Positions 1-7,946 of a stretch of DNA of 52,608 nucleotides are shown here, piece by piece (the stretch's first letter is position 1; the number at the start of each line of letters is the position of its first letter). Source of the stretch: DSWT01 sp035415725 (GTDB lineage Bacteria > Chloroflexota > Anaerolineae > B4-G1 > SLSP01); contig DAOOGN010000014.1 of NCBI GenBank assembly GCA_035415725.1, positions 1 through 52,608 of the forward strand, given 5' to 3'. The notes below the pieces were generated by a model, which saw only the letters and a list, made by a program, of their open reading frames with translations, made no database searches and was not told where the DNA came from. A program made the position numbers and the translations under genes.

Positions 1-89
1 AGAGGGTCAGCACCTGCCGAAGGGGTCACCTATTATGTGCCCTCCCCAAAGTCCCATTCGCCACCTGGCAAAGGTGGCTGAATAGTTAC
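1..89 (+). repeat. R1 inverted-repeat element, right half (cut by window start)
   Basis: Right part of the R1 family described in full at 36365-36700. It carries the conserved run that begins GAGGGTCAGCACCTGCCG and ends with the right terminal repeat GGCTGAATAGTTAC at 76-89. The left end lies outside the window, so its target duplication cannot be checked. Confidence 0.75.
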
Positions 90-146
90 GTTAGCGCCAG
101 GCTAAGCCGTTACGCGATTGGGAAGATTATGGCCGTGAGCAGTATA

Positions 147-176
147 TACACAAAAAAAACTCAGACGGTGTATAAT
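147..176 (+). promoter_or_regulatory. Candidate sigma-70 promoter of the adenylate cyclase gene
   Basis: A perfect TATAAT box lies at 171-176. A weak -35 candidate TACACA (4 of 6 consensus bases) lies at 147-152, with an 18-base spacer. Transcription would start near 183, about 75 bases before the chosen start codon. Only the -10 box is strong. Confidence 0.45.
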
Positions 177-256
177 GAGAATAGAGTTCAACCTTTCCCA
201 GTTCTTGTGTGGCAAGCAAAAATAAGCGTTATGGCCGTTCGTTGAGGGGGTGCACA

Positions 257-2086
257 ATGACCTCTGATCATGCAACTGCTGAAGTTCAGCAGCGCCCACC
301 GTCCCGGTTGATGTCTATTCTGTCTCAATTACGCATCAAAATCACGCTGCCCTACGTTCTTTTAGCGGTGATGGTGACATTTGCAGCCGCCTTCCTGGTG
401 ACCCGCCTGCTGACCGGCTTATTGGAGAATCGTTTTCAGGCCACCTTGCTGGATGCCGGGCGAAAAGCCACCGACAGCCTGGCAGCGCTTGAGGAAGAAC
501 ATCTGGCGGCATGGCGCAGCATCGCCTACACTGAAGGTCTGGACAAAGCTGTCGCGGCTCTGGATGGGGATGCTGTGGGCCTTCTGGTAACGCCGCCGGT
601 CGTCAATGCGCAGCTAGACGTCCTGGAAGTCTTAGACCGCGACGGTAGCCCTCTCTTGGCAATGTATCATCTCCCCGGGGGCACGGCGGTCGATTATACT
701 TTCGTGCCAGGGGCGGGATACGCCGATTGGCCCATTGTCCAGCGCGTTTTACGGCGTGAGACTGACCCTTTCGGCGATAAATACGCCGATTTCATCGCCA
801 CCGAGCGGGGGTGGATTTTCTATACTATCGGCCCCATCAAACACGAGAACCGCGTCGTGGGGGTGCTGTTAGTGGGAACGTATCTTGACCATCTGGCCGC
901 ACGCTTGGATGCGGCAGCGCTGGCGCGTATCTCCATTTACTTGGACGCCGGCGCCCCCCAGGCCACCACCTTAGCGCCGCAAACACCGGAGATCCTGGCA
1001 CTCGACGCGCCGACCTTTCGCGAATACATGGAGCGCCAGGCCTATCAATCCCCGCGCCGCGACCTCCAGGTGTCCGGTCGTTCCTATGCCGAGGTCTTTG
1101 GGGGGATAACGACGCGTTTCGTCCAGAATGAGGGCTTGCTTTCTGTGGCCCTGCCCCTATCTTTTGTCACCGCAGCGGGCGGCGCCACCCGTGAAAGCCT
1201 GCTGACGCTGTTCGGCTGCTTTATCCTCTTTGTTATCGTCGTGGGGGTCGTGACCGCCAGCGCCGTGGTACGGCGCATTCAGCATTTAGCCGACGCCACC
1301 CGGCAGGTCGCCGCCGGCGATTTGAATACCCAGGTCGTGATGAAGGGCCATGATGAAGTTGCCAATCTGGCGACCGATTTCAATCAAATGGTCAACCAGT
1401 TGCGCGAAGGGCGTCTCTACCGGGACTTGCTCGGCATGACGGCCAGCCCCGAGGTCGCTACCAGGCTGCGCGATGAACTGCAACAGGGGCGCATCGAACT
1501 GGGAGCGCAGACGATTACGGCGACGGTCCTGTTTGCCGACATTCGCGGCTTCACCACCCTGGCGGAGGGACACGAACCGGCGTACATTATCGCTATGCTC
1601 AACGAATACTTCCAGGGTATCATTGACGTCATCCGCGATAACAACGGCGTGGTCAACAAATTCATCGGCGACGCCGTGCTGGCTTTCTTCGGCGTGCTGC
1701 CGGAGAACAAACCGCCGGAGCAGAGCGCCCGTGACGCGGTCATGGCCGCGCTGGGAATGTTGGATTATGTGCGTTCGATCAATAATCGACGCCTGGCGCA
1801 AGGCGAACTGCCGATTCGGTTAGGTATCGGCGTCAATACCGGGCCGGTCGTTGCCGGCATTTTGGGCTCCGAGATTCGTTTCGAGTACGCGATTCTTGGC
1901 GATACCGTCAACGTCAGCCAACGGCTCAGCGAAATGAATAAGGTCTATACTGATTATGATCTGTTCGTGGATGGCACCAGTTGGGAGCTTCTGGGCGCAA
2001 CCCCGCCGGTGGAAGCTGTGCACCTGGGCGCCATCGAAGTGAAAGGCCGCGTCGAACCGGTGGATACCTATGCCGTGAGGCTATAA
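257..2086 (+). CDS. Membrane-bound class III adenylate cyclase (sensor-HAMP-cyclase)
   Basis: Makes cyclic AMP from ATP in response to an external signal (family knowledge). The ATG at 257 is preferred to one at 209 because GAGGGGG precedes it; this gives 609 residues. Order: TM1 about residues 30-50, an extracellular sensor region of about 260 residues (Cache-like, inferred), TM2 about 315-338, HAMP about 339-392, catalytic domain from about 420. Visible catalytic residues are the two metal aspartates (FADIRGF near 427 and IGDAV near 472), the lysine of NKF, and the Asp, Asn and Arg of GDTVNVSQR, all typical of adenylate rather than guanylate cyclases. The next gene starts 3 bases after the stop, so the two are probably cotranscribed. 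Confidence 0.93.
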   Translation: MTSDHATAEVQQRPPSRLMSILSQLRIKITLPYVLLAVMVTFAAAFLVTRLLTGLLENRFQATLLDAGRKATDSLAALEEEHLAAWRSIAYTEGLDKAVAALDGDAVGLLVTPPVVNAQLDVLEVLDRDGSPLLAMYHLPGGTAVDYTFVPGAGYADWPIVQRVLRRETDPFGDKYADFIATERGWIFYTIGPIKHENRVVGVLLVGTYLDHLAARLDAAALARISIYLDAGAPQATTLAPQTPEILALDAPTFREYMERQAYQSPRRDLQVSGRSYAEVFGGITTRFVQNEGLLSVALPLSFVTAAGGATRESLLTLFGCFILFVIVVGVVTASAVVRRIQHLADATRQVAAGDLNTQVVMKGHDEVANLATDFNQMVNQLREGRLYRDLLGMTASPEVATRLRDELQQGRIELGAQTITATVLFADIRGFTTLAEGHEPAYIIAMLNEYFQGIIDVIRDNNGVVNKFIGDAVLAFFGVLPENKPPEQSARDAVMAALGMLDYVRSINNRRLAQGELPIRLGIGVNTGPVVAGILGSEIRFEYAILGDTVNVSQRLSEMNKVYTDYDLFVDGTSWELLGATPPVEAVHLGAIEVKGRVEPVDTYAVRL

Positions 2087-2089
2087 CCG

Positions 2090-2713
2090 ATGTTACGGAC
2101 ACGCAATCTCGTCTGGATTTTATTTGGAGTGACCCTTATCGGCGTCTCGATGGGTGCCGTGATCCTGGCGGTTTATCTGGGATTGTTACCCCACTGGCCC
2201 ACCTGGTACGATGAAACCTTTGCTACGGGACGTTATGCGGATTATAGCGCCGATTGTGTTCCGCCACACTTTGCCCCCCTTCAACCCGAGGTACTTCTCG
2301 ATATTATGCAGCAGGAAGGGTATCAAGGCACGCCGCCCCCTGGCCCGTTGACCACTCTCATCGCGCAGACCAGCGCCACGCCTACCCCAACCCCGACGAA
2401 CACGCCGACCCCGACGGCAACGCCGACCAACACCCCTACCCCTACCTCCACCCCTACGCGGACTCCCACAGCCACAGCGACCCCGACCCCTACGTCCACA
2501 CCGACCCGCATCCCCACGCGCCGCCCCACGGCGACTTCCACTGCCACGCCTATTCCCACGCTGTCGCCTACAGAACCAGGAGCGACGCCAGAACCGGGAC
2601 CAGGACCGGGTCCAGGTCCAGGACCAGGACCGACCACTCCGCCTACGGCGGAACCGACAACCCCGCCGCCAACGGTACCTATCTCACCGTTGACGACTCC
2701 GCCGCCGCCGTGA
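2090..2713 (+). CDS. Membrane-anchored Thr/Pro-rich protein of unknown function
   Basis: 207 residues. One N-terminal membrane segment (about 8-32) is followed by about 50 residues of ordinary sequence with a single cysteine. From about residue 95 to the end it is a low-complexity tail of Thr-Pro, Thr-Ala-Thr-Pro and Gly-Pro repeats. Such tails act as extended wall-spanning linkers in exported Chloroflexota proteins, but here no domain follows the linker. It lies 3 bases behind the adenylate cyclase gene, so it may be an accessory of that sensor (inference). No known family is recognised. Confidence 0.75.
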   Translation: MLRTRNLVWILFGVTLIGVSMGAVILAVYLGLLPHWPTWYDETFATGRYADYSADCVPPHFAPLQPEVLLDIMQQEGYQGTPPPGPLTTLIAQTSATPTPTPTNTPTPTATPTNTPTPTSTPTRTPTATATPTPTSTPTRIPTRRPTATSTATPIPTLSPTEPGATPEPGPGPGPGPGPGPTTPPTAEPTTPPPTVPISPLTTPPPP

Positions 2714-2723
2714 TCGGTCAGTG

Positions 2724-2827
2724 AATGCTGACCAGGGATTGTCAGATCCCGGTGCAGCGCGCCAGAACCGCGGATTTGGCGATCCGCTCCGCGCATGGCT
2801 AACGGGTGTGAAATTTCTGCCACGATG
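2724..2827 (+). repeat. R2 dispersed repeat, copy 1
   Basis: This about 104-base unit recurs at 19205-19374 and, inverted, at 46384-46537. It contains a short hairpin (GGGAT/ATCCC around 2734-2750) and a GC-rich stretch, and ends in GTGAAATTTCTGCCACGATG. It starts 10 bases after the stop of the preceding gene and points the same way as that gene. It fills most of the space to the convergent Kelch gene. Confidence 0.8.
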
Positions 2828-2901
2828 TGCCAGGAGAGAAGATGCCCCGGGCGAAGGTCTGTCGTCTGCGCCAGGTGGGGGGCATCACCGGAGGCGTTGG
2901 A

Positions 2902-4260
2902 TCACGGGGAAAAGAACGTCGTGGGGATAAACACGCGCCACGGCAGAACTTCGACGGTGTAGACGCGGTTGATGTAGTCGCCGCTCCAGCCCCCAATGGC
3001 GTAGAGGGACGTCTCGTAGGCCGTCAGCCCCAGGTTGCGCCACTCGCCGATGATGGGCGTTTCGATCACCGTCCACGTGTCGCCGGCAGGATCGTAGCGC
3101 TCGTTGAATCCCAGGTAGTTGGTCCAGCCGCCGCCCAGCGCATACAGCCGCCCGCCGATGGCGGCAAGCCCCAGTCCGCCGCGCGGCAACAACAGTGGGG
3201 CACATTCTTCCCAGCGGTCCTCGGAAGGCAGATAGATGGCGCAGGTGGCCCATTCCCGTCTATCGTCATAGCCGCCCACGTAGAAGATGCGGTCGGCCAG
3301 GGTTGCCGCTGCGCCAAACCCCCGTGCTTCGGCAGGGGGGGCGGCTTCCGACCACGTATCTCCGGCGCTGTCGTAAATGTAGGTCACAGCCTGGTACGTT
3401 GTCCCGTTCCAGCCGCCGAAGAGATAGGCCCGTCCATCGTAAGCTGCCAGCGCGTAGGCGCACAGCGGTTGGGGCAGTGCGGCGCCCTCGGCCCACGTGT
3501 CGTTCGCCGGGTCGTACAGGTACGTGCGCGCCGATGGCGCTCCGCCGGCGTCACAGCCGCCGGGCACGAGGAGCCTGTCCGCCAGCGCCGCGATGCCAAC
3601 GTTCGCCAGGGCCGCCGGGCACGCTGTCCCACTGCGCCATTCACCGGTTTCGGGGGTGTAGATGTCCAACCGTCCGGTAAGGCCATCCTCCGTCATCCCC
3701 CCGACGACGTAAATCTGGCTGCGATAAGTCGTGACGCCGAGGCGCGCCCGGCGCACGGGTAGCGGCGTCAGTTCCTGCCAGCCTTTCTCGCTTGATGGTG
3801 CAGCGGCAACGATGGCCGCCTGGGGTTGATCCACCAGACCACTGGCAGCAGGAGCTATGGCTTGACCGACGGGTCGTTGGGGTAAGAAGAGCACCATGCC
3901 GGCCAGGATAAGGCCGACCGCCAGCGCCGCCCAACGCACACGCGGCCAGGGAGGGGAAGGCAGAGGGGGGAGCGGTTGTTCTACAGCCGGCATTTCTAAC
4001 GTCGTCGCCGGGGGTACATTCTCTGCTGCTGCTTCCGGGATGCCGGGCACGGTGATCCAGCCTTCTTGCATCGCCAATACGGTTAGCTCGGTGCGGGAAG
4101 CGACACCGGTCTTGGTGAAGATGTTGCGCAGGTGGACTTTGACCGTGTTGTGGCTGAGGTAGGTGCGGATCGCAATCTCGCGGTTGGTCAGCCCCACGGC
4201 GACCAGTTCCACGATCTCGATTTCGCGCTCGCTTAACGGTTCGCCGTATTCAACGGGCAT
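2902..4260 (-). CDS. LuxR-type HTH / single TM / Kelch-propeller receptor
   Basis: Starts at ATG 4260 behind a GGAGGAG site that lies inside the kinase gene; the start overlaps the end of that gene by 11 bases. 452 residues. The LuxR/GerE helix-turn-helix spans about 8-63, with the typical LSEREIEIV and NTVKVHLRNIF motifs. A Pro-rich linker follows, then one TM at about 110-127. The outside part has six Kelch repeats, each with a Gly-Gly pair after a beta strand, enough for a six-bladed propeller. No receiver domain is present, so this looks like a one-component membrane transcription factor whose propeller senses an external ligand (inference). The C-terminus is hydrophobic and ends in Phe-Ile-Pro, faintly like the exported proteins at the right end of the window. 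Confidence 0.88.
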   Translation of the reverse strand: MPVEYGEPLSEREIEIVELVAVGLTNREIAIRTYLSHNTVKVHLRNIFTKTGVASRTELTVLAMQEGWITVPGIPEAAAENVPPATTLEMPAVEQPLPPLPSPPWPRVRWAALAVGLILAGMVLFLPQRPVGQAIAPAASGLVDQPQAAIVAAAPSSEKGWQELTPLPVRRARLGVTTYRSQIYVVGGMTEDGLTGRLDIYTPETGEWRSGTACPAALANVGIAALADRLLVPGGCDAGGAPSARTYLYDPANDTWAEGAALPQPLCAYALAAYDGRAYLFGGWNGTTYQAVTYIYDSAGDTWSEAAPPAEARGFGAAATLADRIFYVGGYDDRREWATCAIYLPSEDRWEECAPLLLPRGGLGLAAIGGRLYALGGGWTNYLGFNERYDPAGDTWTVIETPIIGEWRNLGLTAYETSLYAIGGWSGDYINRVYTVEVLPWRVFIPTTFFSP

Positions 4261-4912
4261 CCATCTCCTCCACTTCCGGGAATTCCACAAACTCTTTCCC
4301 CGCCAGCTTGTCCACGACGCGCTCGGCAATGATCTCCAGGTGTTGGGGATAGCGCACGAAATCCAGGACATCTCCCGGCACGGTCAACACCGGGCATAGT
4401 TCGAAGTTTGCCATCCACTCATCATAAAACCGTCCCAGGAGGTCCAAATAGTCGGCGTCGATGTTGTCTTCGATGGCGCGTTGGCGCTGGCGAATATGGG
4501 CCAGGAGGGTGGGGGTGCTGGCCTTGATGTAGATCAGCAGTGTCGGTCGCGGCAGGGTGGCGACGACCAGTTTGTAGAGACGCTGGTAGGCCTGGTAATC
4601 GCGGTCGGTCATGTTGCCGAGGTTGTGAAGCGCCCGCGCGAAGATGTGGGCGTCCTCGTAAATGCTGCGGTCGATGACGACGGATTGCGGCAAGTCCATC
4701 AGGTAACGATGTTGTTCGGCGCGGTGTCCCAGGAAGAAGATCTGCAGGTGGAAACTCCACGCTCGCATATCGGCGTAAAAATCGGCCAGGTAGGGGTTAT
4801 CCTCCACCGATTCATACGCGACGTGCCAGCCAAGCCGCGCTCCCAACCTGTCGGCCAGGGAGGTCTTGCCGGCTCCGATATTGCCGGCGACTAAGACGAG
4901 ATGTTTGGGCAT
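4250..4912 (-). CDS. Deoxynucleoside kinase (dCK/dGK family)
   Basis: Phosphorylates deoxynucleosides for nucleotide salvage in the cytoplasm (family knowledge). 220 residues from ATG 4912, preceded by AAAGGAC. Visible: P-loop GNIGAGKTS at about 10-18, the YESVEDNPYL segment that carries the base-positioning Glu, the DRSIYED motif with catalytic Asp-Arg, and an Arg-rich lid (RQRQRAIE). The length is normal for the family. An open frame extends upstream into tilS, but the start at 4912 agrees with the domain. It sits between tilS (11 bases upstream) and the Kelch receptor (overlapping), in one probable operon. The exact substrate cannot be told from sequence. Confidence 0.93.
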   Translation of the reverse strand: MPKHLVLVAGNIGAGKTSLADRLGARLGWHVAYESVEDNPYLADFYADMRAWSFHLQIFFLGHRAEQHRYLMDLPQSVVIDRSIYEDAHIFARALHNLGNMTDRDYQAYQRLYKLVVATLPRPTLLIYIKASTPTLLAHIRQRQRAIEDNIDADYLDLLGRFYDEWMANFELCPVLTVPGDVLDFVRYPQHLEIIAERVVDKLAGKEFVEFPEVEEMDAR

Positions 4913-4923
4913 TATGATGTCCT

Positions 4924-6393
4924 TTACGATGCGGTGAAACGCAGGTAGACCACGCGCTGCGTGTCCGGGCGCACGACTGCGGCTTCGCTCAGCCGCACGC
5001 CGACTACCCACAGGATCCGCCCGCCGGCCTCGACGAGGGGGATGTGATCGCGCCAGAGACGCGGCACTTTCACGTTGGTGAGCAGGTCGCTCAAGCGCAC
5101 GGTAGCGCCGTCCATCCCATGCGGCTGGAAGGTGTCGCCGCGTTGACGGGTGCGTAGGAGGGGGGCGTCGCCCAACACATCGGCGTTCATCCAGGCGACC
5201 AACGGATTGCAGTTGTCGGCGATGGCCTCCAGGTTCCAGTGCGGCACATCCTGGACATGCAGGCGCCAGCCCTCCCGCAGGGTTATTTCGCCGGGTACGG
5301 CGAAGGGGAGGGGGGCATCAGGTTCCAACCAGGGACTCTCCGGCGGTAAGTGGAGGGCATCTCCGGCGGCAATGGTGATGGTTGTGTAGTCGACCGTCAG
5401 GCGCAATCCGTGCGGCAACGTCGCCTGGGCGCCGGTTGCGCCTTCTTGGGCCACGCGCGCGGCGTCCTCGACATGGATAAAGCTGACGTCGCGCAGGGAA
5501 CTGCATAGTTTGTAGGCTGCACGGCGGATGATAGCGCGCTGAATCGAGAGGGGTTGCTCGCGCCAGCCGGCCAGGTTGAAGGACAGTATATCGGCGGATT
5601 CTTTGACCAGCAGCGTGTCCCATGCCACACTGACGAATTCGTGCAGCATGTCGTAATCGGCCCGCACGACTTCGGCCAGGTTACGCAGACGCTCGGCGAT
5701 GTGCGGGTTGATCTGTGCCAGATACGGCAGGACTTCGTGTCGCAGTCGGTTGCGGAAGAACGTCGTGTCGAGATTGGAGCGGTCAAAGCGCGTGGCTAAC
5801 TGTTGCTCCGCACAATAGGCGGCGATGTCGGCGCGGGGAACGTACAAGAGGGGACGGATGAGTGTTAGCTCCGCGTTCGGTTTAAGGCTGGCCGACAGGA
5901 GGTGGTAATCCCGCAGCGGCGTTGCCGGCAGCATACCGCGCAGGCCGGCCGGCCCCGCGCCGCGCAGCAGGTGCATCAGCACCGTTTCGGACTGGTCGTC
6001 GGCATTGTGCCCCACGGCGATGCACGTCGCGCCGCTTTGCTGTGCCACCTGACAAAGGAAGGTGTAACGGGCATAACGGGCGGCTTCCTCCAGCGCCAGC
6101 TTATGACGCTCGGCGATGGCCCGGACATCGACGCGCTCGACGGTGCAGGGGAGTCCCCAGTCTACTGCCAACGCGGCGACGAAATCGGCGTCGGCGTCGG
6201 CCTCTGCACCTCGAATGGCGTGATGGAGATGCGCAACGTGCAGGGTGAGATCCAGCGGCTCGGCCAACCGTCGCAACACGTGTAGCAACACAACCGAATC
6301 CGGCCCGCCGGAGACACCCACGACCACCCGCGCTCCTGGTTGCAAGAGGTGGTATGTCTCAATAGTATGTTGCACGTCGCGTAACAAGTCCAT
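4924..6393 (-). CDS. tilS: tRNA(Ile)-lysidine synthetase
   Basis: Converts the wobble cytidine of the CAU-anticodon tRNA-Ile to lysidine using ATP and lysine. From ATG 6393 the protein has 489 residues. The PP-loop SGGPDS is at about 28-33 in the N-terminal adenylation domain. The middle substrate-binding domain and the C-terminal TilS domain (RTRQRGDTFQPHG onward, about residues 415-485) are both present, so this is the long TilS form. A TTG at 6402, closer to a GAGGG site, is an alternative start adding three residues. First gene of the tilS-kinase-Kelch operon; repeat-rich DNA lies upstream. Confidence 0.95.
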   Translation of the reverse strand: MDLLRDVQHTIETYHLLQPGARVVVGVSGGPDSVVLLHVLRRLAEPLDLTLHVAHLHHAIRGAEADADADFVAALAVDWGLPCTVERVDVRAIAERHKLALEEAARYARYTFLCQVAQQSGATCIAVGHNADDQSETVLMHLLRGAGPAGLRGMLPATPLRDYHLLSASLKPNAELTLIRPLLYVPRADIAAYCAEQQLATRFDRSNLDTTFFRNRLRHEVLPYLAQINPHIAERLRNLAEVVRADYDMLHEFVSVAWDTLLVKESADILSFNLAGWREQPLSIQRAIIRRAAYKLCSSLRDVSFIHVEDAARVAQEGATGAQATLPHGLRLTVDYTTITIAAGDALHLPPESPWLEPDAPLPFAVPGEITLREGWRLHVQDVPHWNLEAIADNCNPLVAWMNADVLGDAPLLRTRQRGDTFQPHGMDGATVRLSDLLTNVKVPRLWRDHIPLVEAGGRILWVVGVRLSEAAVVRPDTQRVVYLRFTAS

Positions 6394-6423
6394 CGGATAC
6401 AAAACCCTCAGCCTCTAAAGGTC

Positions 6424-6560
6424 TCAGGTTCTTCAGGATTTCGCAGGGTCGAAATAAGAAACCAGCCCCGGATTGACACGCCAAGTATAACAAATCCGTG
6501 CAATCCGTGTCATCCGTGGCAAAAACTAAAGCCGTTTTTCTATGACCCCGCCAAGTCCCA
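6424..6560 (-). repeat. R4/R7 dispersed repeat, uninterrupted copy
   Basis: Read on the minus strand, this unit starts TGGGACTTGGCGGGGTC and runs through AACGGCTTTAGTTTTTGCC. It then has three 9-base direct repeats built on ATCCGTG (6492-6519), and ends with GCGAAATCCTGAAGAACCTG. The same series occurs at 12176-12568, where an R1 element splits it. This copy is therefore the empty-site version. It fills the gap between tilS and the zinc-ribbon gene, where no other feature is seen. Confidence 0.8.
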
Positions 6561-6604
6561 CACAACCAGGTCGCATAGACCTTGAGAGTTTTCTGATGCT
6601 GAGA

Positions 6605-7915
6605 TCAGATGTTGATCAGCGCACCGCAGTATTGGCACTCCACCTGCTTCATACCCTGGTAAATGGGTGGAAGAGTCGCATTACAGTTGGGACAGCGGGT
6701 AGGGAGTGCGGTCGGTGGAGCGGCGGCCTCGGTTGCGATTTTGGCGGTCAGTTGTTCCTGGGGCGTCGGGGCGCCGAAGAGATCGGCTGCAAGCTGTCCG
6801 CTCTTGGCCTGGCGGATCATCTTGAGCCACTCTTCGTTGGTAGCTCCGCCCTTGAGCTGCAGGGTGACGTCGCCGGGCAGTTCGCGTGTGCGTTCGGCGA
6901 AACGCAGGGTGAGCAGTTCTTGCCGTCCCAAACCGAAGAGTCCCGCTTTTTTGTCCTCCATTTCCACATCCTCAATAGCGCCTACCGGTGCGTCCCAGAG
7001 TTTTTCCTGGACGAGTTCTTTTTCGGAGGAGAAGAGTTTCTTTTTGATCACCCGCTCTTCGCGCTGCTCGAAAATGACGCGGCTGTCGGTCAGGAACACC
7101 ATGCCCTCCGGCTGTTGGTTATCGCTGATCCACCGGGCTTCGCAGGCCGCCACACCGTGTTCGTCAGGCAACAGGTCAAACGCAGCGTTGTCCAGCGCCT
7201 CCAGCATATTTTGGACCCGACGCACTTCGGTTTGGAGTTTAGCGATTTCTTGTTCGGTGTTATCAAAGATGCCACGTACATTGCGTTGTGTCTCGTTGAT
7301 GTGGTTTTCGAGCGCCCACAGGCGACTGTCCACCGTATCCATCAGGGCATAATTGTGTTCGGCCTGCCCGAGCAGCCTTTGGACTTCGTTCGCCGCATTT
7401 TGGAGGGTCAGGCGTTGGCTTTGTAGTAGACGGTTAGCTTCTGCCTGTTGTTGCGGCCAACGCGACTTCAACGCTGTGGCCTGTTCGTCGAGGGTACGTC
7501 CGAACCGATAACCTCGCGTGCGAATATCGGCCATCCCCCGATCCAGACCTTCTATGTCGTGGGTGACCGTGGCGATTTGATCGACGAGTGTGCTTAACAT
7601 GGCCGCGCCGGCCAGACTCTCCCAACGGGTGCGTGCATCGGCAAGCTGCGCCACGCGCTCATCGCTTTGAGCGACGGTCGGAGCCGGGTGGACTGTAGAG
7701 ACCGCAGAAGAAGGCTGCACCGATTTGTTTACACCTGACTTGGGTTTGGACGACGAGGGAGATGAAGCAGGAATGTGCGAGATGATTTGGTGGCTCGGTG
7801 GTGGTTGGGGCGGATTTTTGGGGCCGCCGCTTTTGGGTCCGCCAGAAGCAGGTTCCTTGACGGAGCTTAAGCGCCTTGTAGCGGAACCGGTTAGTTTTCT
7901 GGGTTGATCGGGCAT
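6605..7915 (-). CDS. Coiled-coil protein with C-terminal zinc ribbon, function unknown
   Basis: 436 residues from ATG 7915, which has an excellent AAGGAGG site; the longer frame upstream has none. The N-terminal 80 residues are Pro/Ser/Lys-rich and look disordered. About 85-240 is predicted helical coiled coil. A beta-rich region of about 100 residues follows (FLTDSRVIFEQRE, resembling PH-like or GRAM-like folds), and the end is a zinc ribbon with CPNC and CQYC pairs. No signal peptide or membrane segment is seen. It lies 31 bases behind prfB, so it is probably the last gene of the ftsY-prfB operon. A cytoplasmic scaffold or membrane-surface protein is a guess only. Confidence 0.8.
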   Translation of the reverse strand: MPDQPRKLTGSATRRLSSVKEPASGGPKSGGPKNPPQPPPSHQIISHIPASSPSSSKPKSGVNKSVQPSSAVSTVHPAPTVAQSDERVAQLADARTRWESLAGAAMLSTLVDQIATVTHDIEGLDRGMADIRTRGYRFGRTLDEQATALKSRWPQQQAEANRLLQSQRLTLQNAANEVQRLLGQAEHNYALMDTVDSRLWALENHINETQRNVRGIFDNTEQEIAKLQTEVRRVQNMLEALDNAAFDLLPDEHGVAACEARWISDNQQPEGMVFLTDSRVIFEQREERVIKKKLFSSEKELVQEKLWDAPVGAIEDVEMEDKKAGLFGLGRQELLTLRFAERTRELPGDVTLQLKGGATNEEWLKMIRQAKSGQLAADLFGAPTPQEQLTAKIATEAAAPPTALPTRCPNCNATLPPIYQGMKQVECQYCGALINI

Positions 7916-7946
7916 CGTTTCCTCCTTTACTTGAAAGTCAGATGGT

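Noticed and set aside
2323..2823. Gly/Val repeat protein on the minus strand
   Set aside because: Mirror image of the Thr/Pro-coding repeats of the plus-strand gene.
2827..3762. 311-codon plus-strand frame
   Set aside because: Antisense to the Kelch repeats of the receptor; no domain.
6542..7426. 294-codon plus-strand frame
   Set aside because: Antisense to the zinc-ribbon gene, starting in repeat DNA.
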